A DNA stretch of 64,000 bases from JAKFWI01 sp031399165. GTDB lineage: Bacteria; Pseudomonadota; Alphaproteobacteria; Caulobacterales; Aquidulcibacteraceae. Positions within the stretch are counted from its first letter, which is position 1. Every line of letters starts with the position of its first letter. The position numbers and the translations under genes were made by a program. A model generated the notes under the pieces. It saw nothing but the letters and a program-made list of their open reading frames with translations, did not search any database and was not told the origin of the DNA. Positions 24,486 to 32,746 of this stretch are shown here, piece after piece. The DNA lies in NCBI GenBank assembly GCA_031399165.1, contig JANNOO010000046.1, positions 47,217 to 111,216 of the forward strand. Direction: 5' to 3'.

Positions 24486-26222
24486 TCAGCTTGCGGCGGC
24501 GTCGATCAGCAGGAAAACGCGTGTTGCGTCGGCGCTCATCGAGGCCCGGCCACGGCCAAGCAATTCGGAGACGCGGCTGCCTTCGCTGCGCAGAAACTCG
24601 TTGGCGGCGGCGCGGGCGTGTTGGTCGGCGCTGAGATAATCAGCCAGGCGGCCCACGGCGTTCGGGGCGGCGTCCCGAACCGCCCGGCGGCGCGCCTGTG
24701 TGCCGTTGCGCGCGCGCTGGGCGATCCGGTCGAGCGCGTTCATATCGAACACCTCGGCCAGTTCGAGACCCGCTTCATCGACGATGTTTACGATCGCAAT
24801 TGGATGGCGGCCGCGCAGACCGGGCGAGGCGGTCTCGACGGCGCGCAGGGCCGGGCGCGCGGTGTGGACTTGCGGCGGCGCTTGCGGTTCTGGCGCGCCA
24901 AGGCCGCGGGGCGGCTGATCATCAATCGCGGCGAGCACTTCGCGCCACGTCCAGGGCTTACCGATTTCGTTCGGCGGCGGCGGTGAAACCGAAACGGCGG
25001 CGCGCTTGGAGGGCTGGATGCCAGCAATGCGCTCGCCGAACTTATCCTCGACGGGAGCGCGCAGGGGCTCTTTCAATGCCGCATTGGGGCGCGGGGCCTC
25101 GAACACGGGCGCGCGCGGCGGAGCCTTGCGCGGCAAGTCGGACGCGGCGTCAGCGGCGGCGTGGCGCACACCCGTGGCCGCTTCGCGGGCGACGTCAGCG
25201 GCCTGTTTCAGGCGCTCGAGCGCGATCGCGGCTTCGCGTTCCACCGATTGGGCTTCGCCGCGAATGAACTCGGCCGCGCGGCGCGCATCTTCCACGGCGC
25301 GCTGCGTGGTTTCGCGCACGGCGCCGGCGGTGTTGTTTGCGGCGAACGTAGCGTCTTCAGCCGATTGGCGCGCTGCGTCTGTCAGCGAGGTCGCTTTGGT
25401 CAGCGCATCGAGCGCGCCGCCCAGCACGCTTTCCAGGCGCAGCGCGGAATCGGCGCTGGCTTGCGCGGCGCGCGAGAGCGAGGACGTGCGGTCTGAGATG
25501 AGCGCTGCGGCGGCGCCGAAAGAAGAAAGGCGCGTATCGAGCACATCGTCCGCGGCGCGGATTTCATGCTCGGCCTGGATCACGGCTTCTCCGATTACGC
25601 GGCTGTGGCGCGATATGGAATCGCCGATCAGCGCGGCTTGCTGGTTAAGGTCTTGCGCAATCTGCAGCAGTGAATTGCGCTCGCGCTCCATGCCGGAAAG
25701 GATTTGCTGGGCGCCGGACTGGGCGGCGCTGGCCGCGCTGTCCATCGCTTCGGTCTGGCGTGAAATCATGGTTTCGACTTCGCGCGCTTTGGCCATCGCC
25801 TGATCGATCGCACGCTCAAGCGCAGCGATCTCGCCGCGCACGGAAACGCCAAGCCGGCGCGCCGCTGCTTCGGCAGCCGGCGAAGGGTTGAGCATTTTCT
25901 CGGCGGCGGCGGAAAGCACCTGAGCTTGAGCGCGGGCGCGGGCGCCCTCGCGGGCAGCAGCGCCGGCGAAGAGAATAAGGAACGCGGGAAGCACCGCGAT
26001 CACGCCCAAACCGCCCAGCATTGCCGGGGTCATGGCGCTCAGCGCTTCGGGACCAACATAAAGGTTGGCAAAGGCGGCGGCGCCGGCGAGCCAGAGCAGG
26101 GCCAGCAGCCAAGCTGCCGCTATAATCCCGCCGCCGGCGCGGCGCGTGTCGAATTCAAGCGCCTCGGCCACGCCGTGGGATTCATCGTCGGCGCTGTATC
26201 TTGCCCGCGCAGCCTTCGCCAT
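24486..26222 (-). CDS. Membrane-anchored coiled-coil protein, TipN-like architecture
   Basis: A 578-aa protein: two transmembrane segments (about residues 32-56 and 68-92), a long coiled coil from about 95 to 375 with repeated A/E/R heptads, a Pro-rich basic linker (KAPPRAPVFEAPRPN, SPPPPNEIGKPW), and a C-terminal helical domain (EVFDMNALDRIAQRARNGTQARRRAVRDAAPN...RVFLLIDAA) shared with the protein at 22364-23716. Caulobacter TipN has this plan (two N-terminal transmembrane helices plus a large coiled coil). A perfect CtrA-type box lies 70-84 bp upstream of the start. A cell-pole or cell-cycle scaffold role is therefore inferred, not shown. Confidence 0.6.
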   Translation of the reverse strand: MAKAARARYSADDESHGVAEALEFDTRRAGGGIIAAAWLLALLWLAGAAAFANLYVGPEALSAMTPAMLGGLGVIAVLPAFLILFAGAAAREGARARAQAQVLSAAAEKMLNPSPAAEAAARRLGVSVRGEIAALERAIDQAMAKAREVETMISRQTEAMDSAASAAQSGAQQILSGMERERNSLLQIAQDLNQQAALIGDSISRHSRVIGEAVIQAEHEIRAADDVLDTRLSSFGAAAALISDRTSSLSRAAQASADSALRLESVLGGALDALTKATSLTDAARQSAEDATFAANNTAGAVRETTQRAVEDARRAAEFIRGEAQSVEREAAIALERLKQAADVAREAATGVRHAAADAASDLPRKAPPRAPVFEAPRPNAALKEPLRAPVEDKFGERIAGIQPSKRAAVSVSPPPPNEIGKPWTWREVLAAIDDQPPRGLGAPEPQAPPQVHTARPALRAVETASPGLRGRHPIAIVNIVDEAGLELAEVFDMNALDRIAQRARNGTQARRRAVRDAAPNAVGRLADYLSADQHARAAANEFLRSEGSRVSELLGRGRASMSADATRVFLLIDAAAS

Positions 26223-26291
26223 CGTCGTCGCCTCGCCCGCCCGTTTGCCGGTAGATCCGGAAAAACGCGGCCAGCCCGGCCGCCATGACGG

Positions 26292-26306
26292 TTAAAAGTT
26301 AGTTAA
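26292..26306. promoter_or_regulatory. CtrA-type box TTAA-N7-TTAA
   Basis: TTAA at 26292-26295 and TTAA at 26303-26306 are separated by exactly seven bases (AAGTTAG), matching the full CtrA consensus of Caulobacterales and relatives. The site lies 70-84 bp upstream of the start of the coiled-coil gene at 24486-26222 (minus strand) and 122 bp upstream of the divergent gene at 26428. TTAA is rare in this GC-rich sequence, and I saw no second perfect box in the window. Confidence 0.6.
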
Positions 26307-26427
26307 AGCCTATGCTTGTGACAAATGAAGGGCAGCAAGAGGCGTGCCGGGCTCGCCTTTCGCGATTATTTTCATCGTTCTTGACCCGGCATTAGCCTTG
26401 ACCGCGCCCCGAACGTGCGCCATTGAG

Positions 26428-26817
26428 ATGTGGATGTTACAACATAACACCGCCTCGGACGGCGCGAGCCGGGCGCATTGGGCGCATGCGGCGCTGGTTG
26501 CCTTGCACGCGTTTTGCTGTGGGTTGCCGGCGGCCATCGCATTAGCCGGGATAGCGATCGGGGCGTTGGCATGGGCACAGCCTATCGCAGGTCTGCATGC
26601 CTGGCTGCACGGCTATGAGGCGGAGATGCTGTTTTTGTCGTTCGCGCTCGTGGCTATCGGCGGGGTTGGGGAATGGCGGCGGTGGGCGCAGCTGCGCGGT
26701 TTTCCGCGGCTATATGCATTGTCGCTAATCTGCTTCCTGGCCAATGCCGGGATGGTCACGACGCATTGGCTGAACCCGATCACCTCGGCGTCTGCTGCGC
26801 AACCGGCGCAGAACTAG
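26428..26817 (+). CDS. Small multi-pass membrane protein (MerC-like)
   Basis: About 129 aa with four hydrophobic segments. The first carries ALHAFCCGLPAAIALAG: a CC pair next to GLP, as in MerC-type mercury-transport proteins and other small metal-linked membrane proteins. No metal resistance neighbours exist, so the function is open. The start is uncertain: the frame is open from GTG 26344, but ATG 26428 or 26434 gives a more natural protein; none has a strong ribosome binding site. Confidence 0.5.
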   Translation: MWMLQHNTASDGASRAHWAHAALVALHAFCCGLPAAIALAGIAIGALAWAQPIAGLHAWLHGYEAEMLFLSFALVAIGGVGEWRRWAQLRGFPRLYALSLICFLANAGMVTTHWLNPITSASAAQPAQN

Positions 26818-26821
26818 GCCG

Positions 26822-27697
26822 CTAGGGCCATTTAACCGCCGGGGGCATCGAACTCAGGATCGATTCGATGTTGCCGCCGGTCTTGAGTCCGAACATCGTG
26901 CCCCGATCGTAGAGCAGGTTGAACTCAACGTAGCGGCCGCGGCGAACCAATTGCTGCTCGCGCTCTTCGGCAGTCCAGCGTTCGTTCATGCGCGTGCGTG
27001 CGATGCGCGGATACACGTCAAGCAAGGCCTCGCCGACGCTTTTGGTAAACGCAAAATCGCGCTCCCAATCGCCGCTGTCGTGGCGGTCGTAGAATATCCC
27101 GCCAATCCCGCGCGGTTCATTGCGGTGCGTCAGATGGAAATATTCGTCGCACCATTTCTTGTATTTTGGATGCCATGAGGCGTCATACGCGTCGCACGCC
27201 TCCTTCATCGCGGCATGAAACGCCTGTGCGTCGGGAAAGTCCTGCGTGCGCTGAAAATCCAGTAGCGGCGTCAGATCGCCGCCGCCGCCGAACCAAGAGC
27301 GGGAAGAGGCCAGAAACCGCGTATTCATATGTACGGCGGGCACGCGCGGGTTCCAGGGATGCGCAATCAGGCTGATGCCGGTGGCGGTGAATGTTGTGTT
27401 CGGCTCCATGCCAAGCTGGGTGGCCATTTCAGGCGTCATTGGCCCGAATACGTGGCTCACGTGCACGCCGACCTTTTCGAAGAACCGTCCGCGCATCATG
27501 CCCATGACGCCGCCGCCGCCGGCTTCGCGCGTCCATGGCGTCAGCGTGAAGCGGCCTGTCGCCCCTGCATAGAGCGCGCCGGGCGCAACATCTTCCAGCG
27601 CCTCGAACGCGCCGGCAATACGGTCGCGCAAGGTTTCGAACCAGGCGCGCGCGCGCATGGTTCGCCCGCTAGTCAGATCGGTTTCGGCGCCGTCCAT
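26822..27697 (-). CDS. hemF: Oxygen-dependent coproporphyrinogen III oxidase
   Basis: HemF decarboxylates coproporphyrinogen III to protoporphyrinogen IX using O2, a late step of haem synthesis. Diagnostic segments: TREAGGGGVM, HVFG, NPRVPAVHMNTRF, WFGGGGDLTP, HPKYKKWCDEYFHLTHRNEPRGIGGIFYD, RRGRYVEFNLLYDRGTMFGLKTGGNIESILSSMPP. Length 291 aa fits. The ATG at 27697 gives a short leader (MDGAETDL); the frame is open far beyond but that portion overlaps trmL in another frame. It ends 4 bp from the convergent gene ending at 26817. Confidence 0.95.
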   Translation of the reverse strand: MDGAETDLTSGRTMRARAWFETLRDRIAGAFEALEDVAPGALYAGATGRFTLTPWTREAGGGGVMGMMRGRFFEKVGVHVSHVFGPMTPEMATQLGMEPNTTFTATGISLIAHPWNPRVPAVHMNTRFLASSRSWFGGGGDLTPLLDFQRTQDFPDAQAFHAAMKEACDAYDASWHPKYKKWCDEYFHLTHRNEPRGIGGIFYDRHDSGDWERDFAFTKSVGEALLDVYPRIARTRMNERWTAEEREQQLVRRGRYVEFNLLYDRGTMFGLKTGGNIESILSSMPPAVKWP

Positions 27698-27737
27698 GCC
27701 CCAGCATTGCCGCGAGGCTGGCCGCGAGCGCAAGGGC

Positions 27738-28202
27738 TTACGCCAATGGCTGAATTTGGGGCCAACCCAATTGCCGCCGGGCTTCGAACAGCGCCACCCC
27801 CGTCGAGACCGCGAGATTAAGCGAACGCGCCGCCACGCTGATACGCACGCGCGCCTGGGCGGCGGCGTGAACTTCGGGCGGGGCGCCGGCGCTTTCGCGC
27901 CCGAATAGGAGTGTATCGCCGGGCTGAAACGCGAACGCGTCAAGATTTTCTTCCGCCTGGGTGGTGAAGAGGACGAGCCTCCCCGCGGCGCGTTCGGGGG
28001 CGGCCAGAAAATCAGCCCAGCTTCCCCAGCGGACCAGATCAACTTTGCCCGCATAGTCCATGGCCACGCGTTTCAGCGCCGGATCGGTGAGGAGAAAGCC
28101 GCACGGCTCGATGATTTCCAATGGCGCGGCGAAACAGGCAGCCACCCGAATCGCGGCGCCCAGGTTCGGAGGCATATCGGGTTGATAGAGGGCGAGGCGC
28201 AG
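27738..28202 (-). CDS. trmL: tRNA (cytidine(34)-2'-O)-methyltransferase TrmL, probable CTG start
   Basis: SPOUT-fold enzyme that 2'-O-methylates the wobble base of tRNA-Leu isoacceptors. Family features: PDMPPNLGAAIRVAACF, CGFLLTD, the knot region LLFGRESAGAPPEV and SLNLAVSTGVALFEARRQ. The normal TrmL N-terminus is a strand of the form LRLALYQPD; here it is present in frame but begins with CTG at 28202 (no ATG, GTG or TTG occurs before the in-frame stop), whereas ATG 28175 would delete the first strand. I therefore call the CTG start as likely, with 28175 as the conventional alternative. Confidence 0.85.
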   Translation of the reverse strand: MRLALYQPDMPPNLGAAIRVAACFAAPLEIIEPCGFLLTDPALKRVAMDYAGKVDLVRWGSWADFLAAPERAAGRLVLFTTQAEENLDAFAFQPGDTLLFGRESAGAPPEVHAAAQARVRISVAARSLNLAVSTGVALFEARRQLGWPQIQPLA

Positions 28203-28370
28203 TTTAGGGCTCGATTAAACCGAGGCGGGAGGGACTCGTGCGGCGACACGCCGCGAGCCCTGAATCGCCTGGAGCTTTAAGGTGCGCGCTGCGAGGCGTC
28301 CACAGATGGTTGGCGATTGTCCGGCGGGGATTTCGTCCTGGCCGGCGCGGACGAAATTCAGGAGCGGGTC

Positions 28371-28931
28371 TTGGCCGAGACGACGGCGAACGCAACAGGC
28401 AGTCATGGCGAAGAGCCGAACCGCCGGGATTTTATCTACATCGCCGCCGGCGCGGTCGCCGGGGTCGGCGCTTTGGCCACGGTGTGGCCGCTGGTGGATC
28501 AGATGAATCCCGCGCGTGATACGCTGGCGCTGGCTTCGATGGAATATGACCTGACCCAGGTGGCTTTAGGCCAGCAGGTCGTGATCTTGTGGCGCGGGAT
28601 GCCGGTGTTCATTCGCCACCGCACGCCGGACGAAATTGCGCGCGCGCGCCGCGATGACGCGGCCTCGATGAAGGATCCTGCAACAGACGAGCAGCGAATC
28701 GCGCAGTCCGACGGCAAGCCGGGCAAGCCGGAGTTTATGATCGTTCAGGCGGCCTGCACGCACCTCGGCTGCGTGCCGACATTTGGCGGCGGCGATTTCG
28801 GCGGCTGGCTCTGCGCCTGCCACGGCTCGGTGTACGACACGTCCGCGCGCATTCGCTCCGGTCCGGCGCCGCTTAACCTGGCCGTCGCGCCATATGTCTA
28901 TACGTCCGACACCGTTGTGAAGATCGGCTAA
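28371..28931 (+). CDS. petA: Ubiquinol-cytochrome c reductase Rieske iron-sulfur subunit
   Basis: Rieske subunit of the bc1 complex, carrying electrons from quinol to cytochrome c1. It has the RRDFIYIAAGAVAGVGA twin-arginine/membrane anchor, then the two Rieske loops: CTHLGC and CACHGS give [2Fe-2S] ligands Cys129, His131, Cys148 and His151, with Cys134 and Cys150 as the disulfide. About 186 aa. TTG 28371 is chosen over the earlier TTG 28317 because AGGAG at 28360-28364 precedes it and MAETT-type starts are usual. First gene of the fbc operon; petB starts 13 bp after its stop. Confidence 0.94.
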   Translation: MAETTANATGSHGEEPNRRDFIYIAAGAVAGVGALATVWPLVDQMNPARDTLALASMEYDLTQVALGQQVVILWRGMPVFIRHRTPDEIARARRDDAASMKDPATDEQRIAQSDGKPGKPEFMIVQAACTHLGCVPTFGGGDFGGWLCACHGSVYDTSARIRSGPAPLNLAVAPYVYTSDTVVKIG

Positions 28932-28944
28932 GGGAAGCTTGGGG

Positions 28945-30369
28945 ATGAGCGGAGAAAGCACCTACAAGCCGGGCAGCGGTTTCGAGCGTTGGCTTGACGC
29001 GCGCCTGCCGATCGTTCGCCTGGCGCATGACAGCTTCGTCGCCTATCCGACGCCGCGCAATCTGAACTATTGGTGGACGTTTGGCGCCATCCTGAGCTTC
29101 TGCCTTGTGGTGCAGATTCTCACCGGCGTGATCCTGGCGATGCACTACATTCCCAACGCCGCAATGGCGTTCGACAGCGTTCAGCGCATCCGCCGCGACA
29201 TCAATTTCGGCTGGTTGATCCAATCGGTGCACGCGGTTGGCGCATCGATGTTCTTCCTCGCCGCCTACATCCACATGTTCCGCGGCCTCTATTACGGGTC
29301 TTACAAGGCGCCGCGAGAAATCCTCTGGATACTCGGCTGCGTGATCTATCTTTTGATGATCATAACAGCGTTCATGGGTTACGTGCTGCCGTGGGGCCAG
29401 ATGAGCTTCTGGGGCGCCACGGTCATCACCAACATCCTCGGCGCGGTGCCTGTCGTCGGCGAGCCGATTTTGTACTGGGTGCGTGGCGGTTTCGCCGTGG
29501 AAAACGCGTCTCTCAACCGTTTCTTCAGCTTGCACTACCTGCTGCCGTTCGTGATCGCAGGCGTTGTCGTGCTCCACGTCTGGGCGCTGCACGTCGCCGG
29601 GCAGAACAATCCGGCAGGCGTCGAGCCAAAGTCGAAAGAGGACACGGTTCCGTTCACGCCGCACGCCACGTTGAAGGATGCTGTCGGCGTGACGCTGTTC
29701 GCGATGATGTTCGCGTACTTCGTGTTCTACATGCCGGATTCGCTCGGCGATCCGGAAAACTACAACAAGGCCAATCCGCTCGTGACGCCGCCGGAAATCG
29801 TGCCGGAATGGTATCTGCTGCCGTTCTACGCGATCCTGCGCGCGGTGCCTGACAAGTTCCTCGGCGTGGTCGCGATGTTTGGCGCCATTGCGGTGCTGTT
29901 CGCGCTGCCGTGGCTCGATACATCCAAGGTCCGCTCGATGCGCTATCGCCCGGTGGCGCGCTGGTTCTACATAGCCTTCGTGCTGGTGTGCATCGGGCTA
30001 GGGTGGTGCGGCGCCCAGACGCCGGACAAGGTGATCTACCAGGCTGGCAATTACCGGATCGAACTGCGGGACGCAGGGAACAAGCCGCTCGCGATCGCCC
30101 AGGGCCGCACAGCCGACATCGCCGAGAGGGTGATGCAGCAAGAGGTTACCCGGCTGGGTGGCGCCGTGCGGTCTCTGCAGCGGGAGACGCCGTTCCGGTT
30201 TGACGTGACCGCGCTGTCCCAGATCCTGTCATTCTTCTACTTCGCGTTCTTCCTGCTGGTCCTACCGTTGCTGGGGCTGCGGGAGCGGCCTGACCGCGTG
30301 CCGGAGACGATCGCGAAATCCGTGCTGGGCGGGCGCCCGGCGGCCGCCATACCGAAAGCGGAGGCTTAA
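28945..30369 (+). CDS. petB: Ubiquinol-cytochrome c reductase cytochrome b
   Basis: Eight-helix cytochrome b of the bc1 complex, holding haems bL and bH and the Qo and Qi sites. Signatures: NLNYWWTFG, the first haem pair in HYIPNAAMAF and HAVGASMFFLAAYIHMFRG, GYVLPWGQMSFWGATVITN, haem ligands in HYLLPFVIAGVVVLHVWALH, and the Qo motif PPEIVPEWYLLPFYAILRAVPDK. The length (474 aa) exceeds the usual 400-440 because a charged segment of about 60 residues sits between the last two helices (from DKVIYQAGNYR to RETPFRFD). ATG 28945 follows GGGGA; an upstream in-frame TTG is 6 bases earlier. Confidence 0.96.
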   Translation: MSGESTYKPGSGFERWLDARLPIVRLAHDSFVAYPTPRNLNYWWTFGAILSFCLVVQILTGVILAMHYIPNAAMAFDSVQRIRRDINFGWLIQSVHAVGASMFFLAAYIHMFRGLYYGSYKAPREILWILGCVIYLLMIITAFMGYVLPWGQMSFWGATVITNILGAVPVVGEPILYWVRGGFAVENASLNRFFSLHYLLPFVIAGVVVLHVWALHVAGQNNPAGVEPKSKEDTVPFTPHATLKDAVGVTLFAMMFAYFVFYMPDSLGDPENYNKANPLVTPPEIVPEWYLLPFYAILRAVPDKFLGVVAMFGAIAVLFALPWLDTSKVRSMRYRPVARWFYIAFVLVCIGLGWCGAQTPDKVIYQAGNYRIELRDAGNKPLAIAQGRTADIAERVMQQEVTRLGGAVRSLQRETPFRFDVTALSQILSFFYFAFFLLVLPLLGLRERPDRVPETIAKSVLGGRPAAAIPKAEA

Positions 30370-30374
30370 GCTTC

Positions 30375-31298
30375 ATGCTCCGTAAGCTGATTACCGCCCT
30401 AAGCCTTGCGTTGGGCCTTGCCTTCGCCGCGCCGCTCGCCGGTGTGGCAAACGCCGAAACCAAGGCGCGCCATCCCCATCCACTGGCGTGGAGTTTCAAC
30501 GGGCCGCTCGGAACGTTCGATCGCGCCCAGCTGCAACGCGGCTTTCAGATATACAAGGAAGTCTGCGCGGCGTGCCATTCAATGAGCCAGCTGACCTACC
30601 GCAATCTGGGCGAAAAGGGCGGCCCGTTTGAAGCCGCCGCGCACCGCAACGCCGAGACCGGCGAGATCGAGTACAAGATCGGCGCGCCGCATGATGGCGA
30701 CCGGGCGGTTGACGCCAACGACAATCCATTCGTGAAGGCCATCGCCGCCGATTACGAAGTCGAGGAAATCGACCCGCAAACCGGCGATGTGGTGACGCGC
30801 AAGGCGCGGCCCTCCGATCGCTTCCACAATCCCTTCAAGAACGAAGGCCTGGCGCGCGGCGCCAATGGCGGCGCGCTGCCGCCGGACCTCTCCGTCATCA
30901 CAAAAGCCCGCCGCGGCGGCGCCGATTACATTCACGCGCTGATCGGTGGCTATGAAGCGCCCCCGCCCGGCCTGGAAGTGCCGCCCGGAAAATATTTCAA
31001 TCCCTACCTGCACGGCGATCTGTCGGCGTTCTGGAAGGGCGATCCGGCCAAGGTTCCGGAGGGCGGAGTTATCGCGATGCCGCAGCAGCTGTTCGAGGAT
31101 CGCGTGGTCTATGCTGATGGCACCGCGGCGACAGTCGATCAGATGTCGCGGGACGTTTCGGCGTTCCTAACGTGGGCGTCCGATCCCAAACTCGAAGAGC
31201 GAAAATCGCTGGGTTTGCAGGTTATGATCTACCTTCTGGTGCTCGGCGTGCTGGTCTATCTGTCATACCGTCAGGTCTGGAAAAGCGTGAAGCACTAG
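30375..31298 (+). CDS. petC: Cytochrome c1
   Basis: Membrane-anchored cytochrome c1, the last bc1 subunit. It has a signal peptide (LAFAAPLAGVANA), the haem-binding CAACH at Cys64, Cys67 and His68, a SMSQLTYRNLGE follow-on, the axial Met in VIAMPQQL near residue 235, and a C-terminal transmembrane anchor (LQVMIYLLVLGVLVYLSYRQVW). Length 307 aa is standard. Begins 5 bp after petB. Closes the petABC operon. Confidence 0.96.
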   Translation: MLRKLITALSLALGLAFAAPLAGVANAETKARHPHPLAWSFNGPLGTFDRAQLQRGFQIYKEVCAACHSMSQLTYRNLGEKGGPFEAAAHRNAETGEIEYKIGAPHDGDRAVDANDNPFVKAIAADYEVEEIDPQTGDVVTRKARPSDRFHNPFKNEGLARGANGGALPPDLSVITKARRGGADYIHALIGGYEAPPPGLEVPPGKYFNPYLHGDLSAFWKGDPAKVPEGGVIAMPQQLFEDRVVYADGTAATVDQMSRDVSAFLTWASDPKLEERKSLGLQVMIYLLVLGVLVYLSYRQVWKSVKH

Positions 31299-31312
31299 GC
31301 TTTTAAGCGAAA

Positions 31313-31345
31313 GCCCGGCGGGCTGACCGGCAGCCGGGCATTTTG
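31313..31345 (+). terminator. Terminator-like hairpin after petC
   Basis: GCCCGGC (31313-31319) pairs with GCCGGGC (31333-31339) with a 13-base loop and is followed by A and four Ts. Stem is strong, T-tract short. Confidence 0.55.
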
Positions 31346-31525
31346 TGTGTGCAACGGACGGCGCGGCGCCTCCTTCAGTCCGCGCCTGACGATGTGCTCG
31401 CGTCAAGCGAGTTTTAAGCCTTTCGGGCGTAGCGTGGCAGCCGAAAAGTGCGCTTCGCAACTGCCTATCGCCGGGCCTGCGAAAGCGCCAGGCGCGCCAA
31501 GCGCCATAACGAAGGGAGCCGAGAA

Positions 31526-31999
31526 ATGGCCGTCGCGCCCCACCTGCATTGCCTTGTTTACGTAAGCAAGATATCGACCGGCACCGCGCGAGACCTGCGC
31601 TCGACCGTGCGCAATATCCTGACCCAGGCGCAGCACCTCAACGCACGCGACGGCATCACTGGATTGCTGGCCTTCAACAACTCCTTCTTTGCCCAGGTTC
31701 TCGAGGGCGAGGAGGAAAGGATTGACCGGACTTTCGGCAGGATTTCGAAAGACTTTCGTCATATTTTGCCAGCGATCGTGCTGAAGCAAACTCTGTCGGA
31801 GCGAAGTTTCGGCGGATGGACGATGTGCGCGCGGCAACTGTCCCCACTTGACAAGGATATCCTCGATAGCATCGACCGGCGAGGCGGGTTCCCGCCAGCG
31901 TACGGCTCAGGCGCCGCGCTTCTGTCGCAGCTGCAAGCCATCGGGCGAATTCACCAGGAAGCGTTTGATCGCCAAACGAAGGATGTTCTCTATCTTTGA
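31526..31999 (+). CDS. BLUF-domain blue-light photoreceptor
   Basis: A short (157-aa) BLUF protein, which binds FAD and senses blue light. All key residues of the AppA numbering set can be placed: Tyr12 (LVYVS), Asn39 (HLNARDGITG), Gln57 (FAQVLEG), and Trp98/Met100 in FGGWTM. The C-terminal helical cap (about residues 110-157) is not a known output enzyme, so it probably acts by protein interaction. ATG 31526 follows GGGAG. No light-related partner is adjacent; it stands between petC and the clpP-like gene. Confidence 0.88.
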   Translation: MAVAPHLHCLVYVSKISTGTARDLRSTVRNILTQAQHLNARDGITGLLAFNNSFFAQVLEGEEERIDRTFGRISKDFRHILPAIVLKQTLSERSFGGWTMCARQLSPLDKDILDSIDRRGGFPPAYGSGAALLSQLQAIGRIHQEAFDRQTKDVLYL

Positions 32000-32058
32000 C
32001 GTCCGCCAGCCGCGGACGTCCTTTCGGAGATGAATTGCCGGCGAGTCGACTTGGGCGC

Positions 32059-32655
32059 TTAGTCGATTTCCGCAGCCGTTTTCACGACCTTGCCGACGAG
32101 GCCGTAAGCCAACGCTTCGGCGGGCAGCATCCAGTGATCGCGGTCAGTGTCTTTCTTAACCTGCTCAATCGTCTGGCCGGTGGCGTCGGCGAAAATCTTG
32201 TTCAGGCGCTCGCGCATGCGGATGATCTCGCGCGCCTGGATTTCAATATCGCTGGCCATGCCGCCAATGCCGCCGCGCGGTTCGTGCAACAGGAAGCGGG
32301 TGTTCGGCAGGCAGAAGCGCTGCGCCTTCGGTACGGCGCAATAGATCAGCGCGCCAGCGCTCGCGACCCAGCCGGCGCCGAGCATGTTCACCTTCGGTTT
32401 GATGAAGCCGATAATGTCGTGGATCATGTCGCCGCTCTCGACGTGACCGCCGGGCGATGAAACCACCAGCGTGATCGGCTCGTCGCTGTCGCCGGCGAGG
32501 GCCAGCAAACGCTCGGTCACGCGGCGGGCCACCACGTCATTTATCTCGCCGGTGAGAAGCACGACACGTGATTTGAACAGCGCCTTCTCGACGATCGCCG
32601 GCGCGGCCGTTTCCGGGCCGGATTTTTCGTCTTCCTGGTCGAGGCGGCTGCTCAT
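32059..32655 (-). CDS. ClpP-like ATP-dependent protease proteolytic subunit
   Basis: S14 family serine protease, 198 aa. The catalytic triad can be placed: Ser99 in GWVASAG, His124 in LLHEPRGG (usual form HQP), and Asp173 in DRDHWM. The sequence around the active site (ALIYCAVPKAQRFCLPNTRFLLHEP) is the ClpP2-like subgroup, which accompanies a main ClpP in many alphaproteobacteria. Start choice: ATG 32655 follows AGGAGC; longer in-frame starts at 32679 or 32772 are poorly supported. Isolated from clpX, so it probably supplements the main protease. Confidence 0.85.
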   Translation of the reverse strand: MSSRLDQEDEKSGPETAAPAIVEKALFKSRVVLLTGEINDVVARRVTERLLALAGDSDEPITLVVSSPGGHVESGDMIHDIIGFIKPKVNMLGAGWVASAGALIYCAVPKAQRFCLPNTRFLLHEPRGGIGGMASDIEIQAREIIRMRERLNKIFADATGQTIEQVKKDTDRDHWMLPAEALAYGLVGKVVKTAAEID

Positions 32656-32746
32656 GAATCGCTCCTGATGGGTGCTCATCAGGTAAGGCCCGCGGGGTGC
32701 TTTGCCTAGTGCGCCGGTCGCGGTTAGGAGGTGTTGAGGGGCCCAG

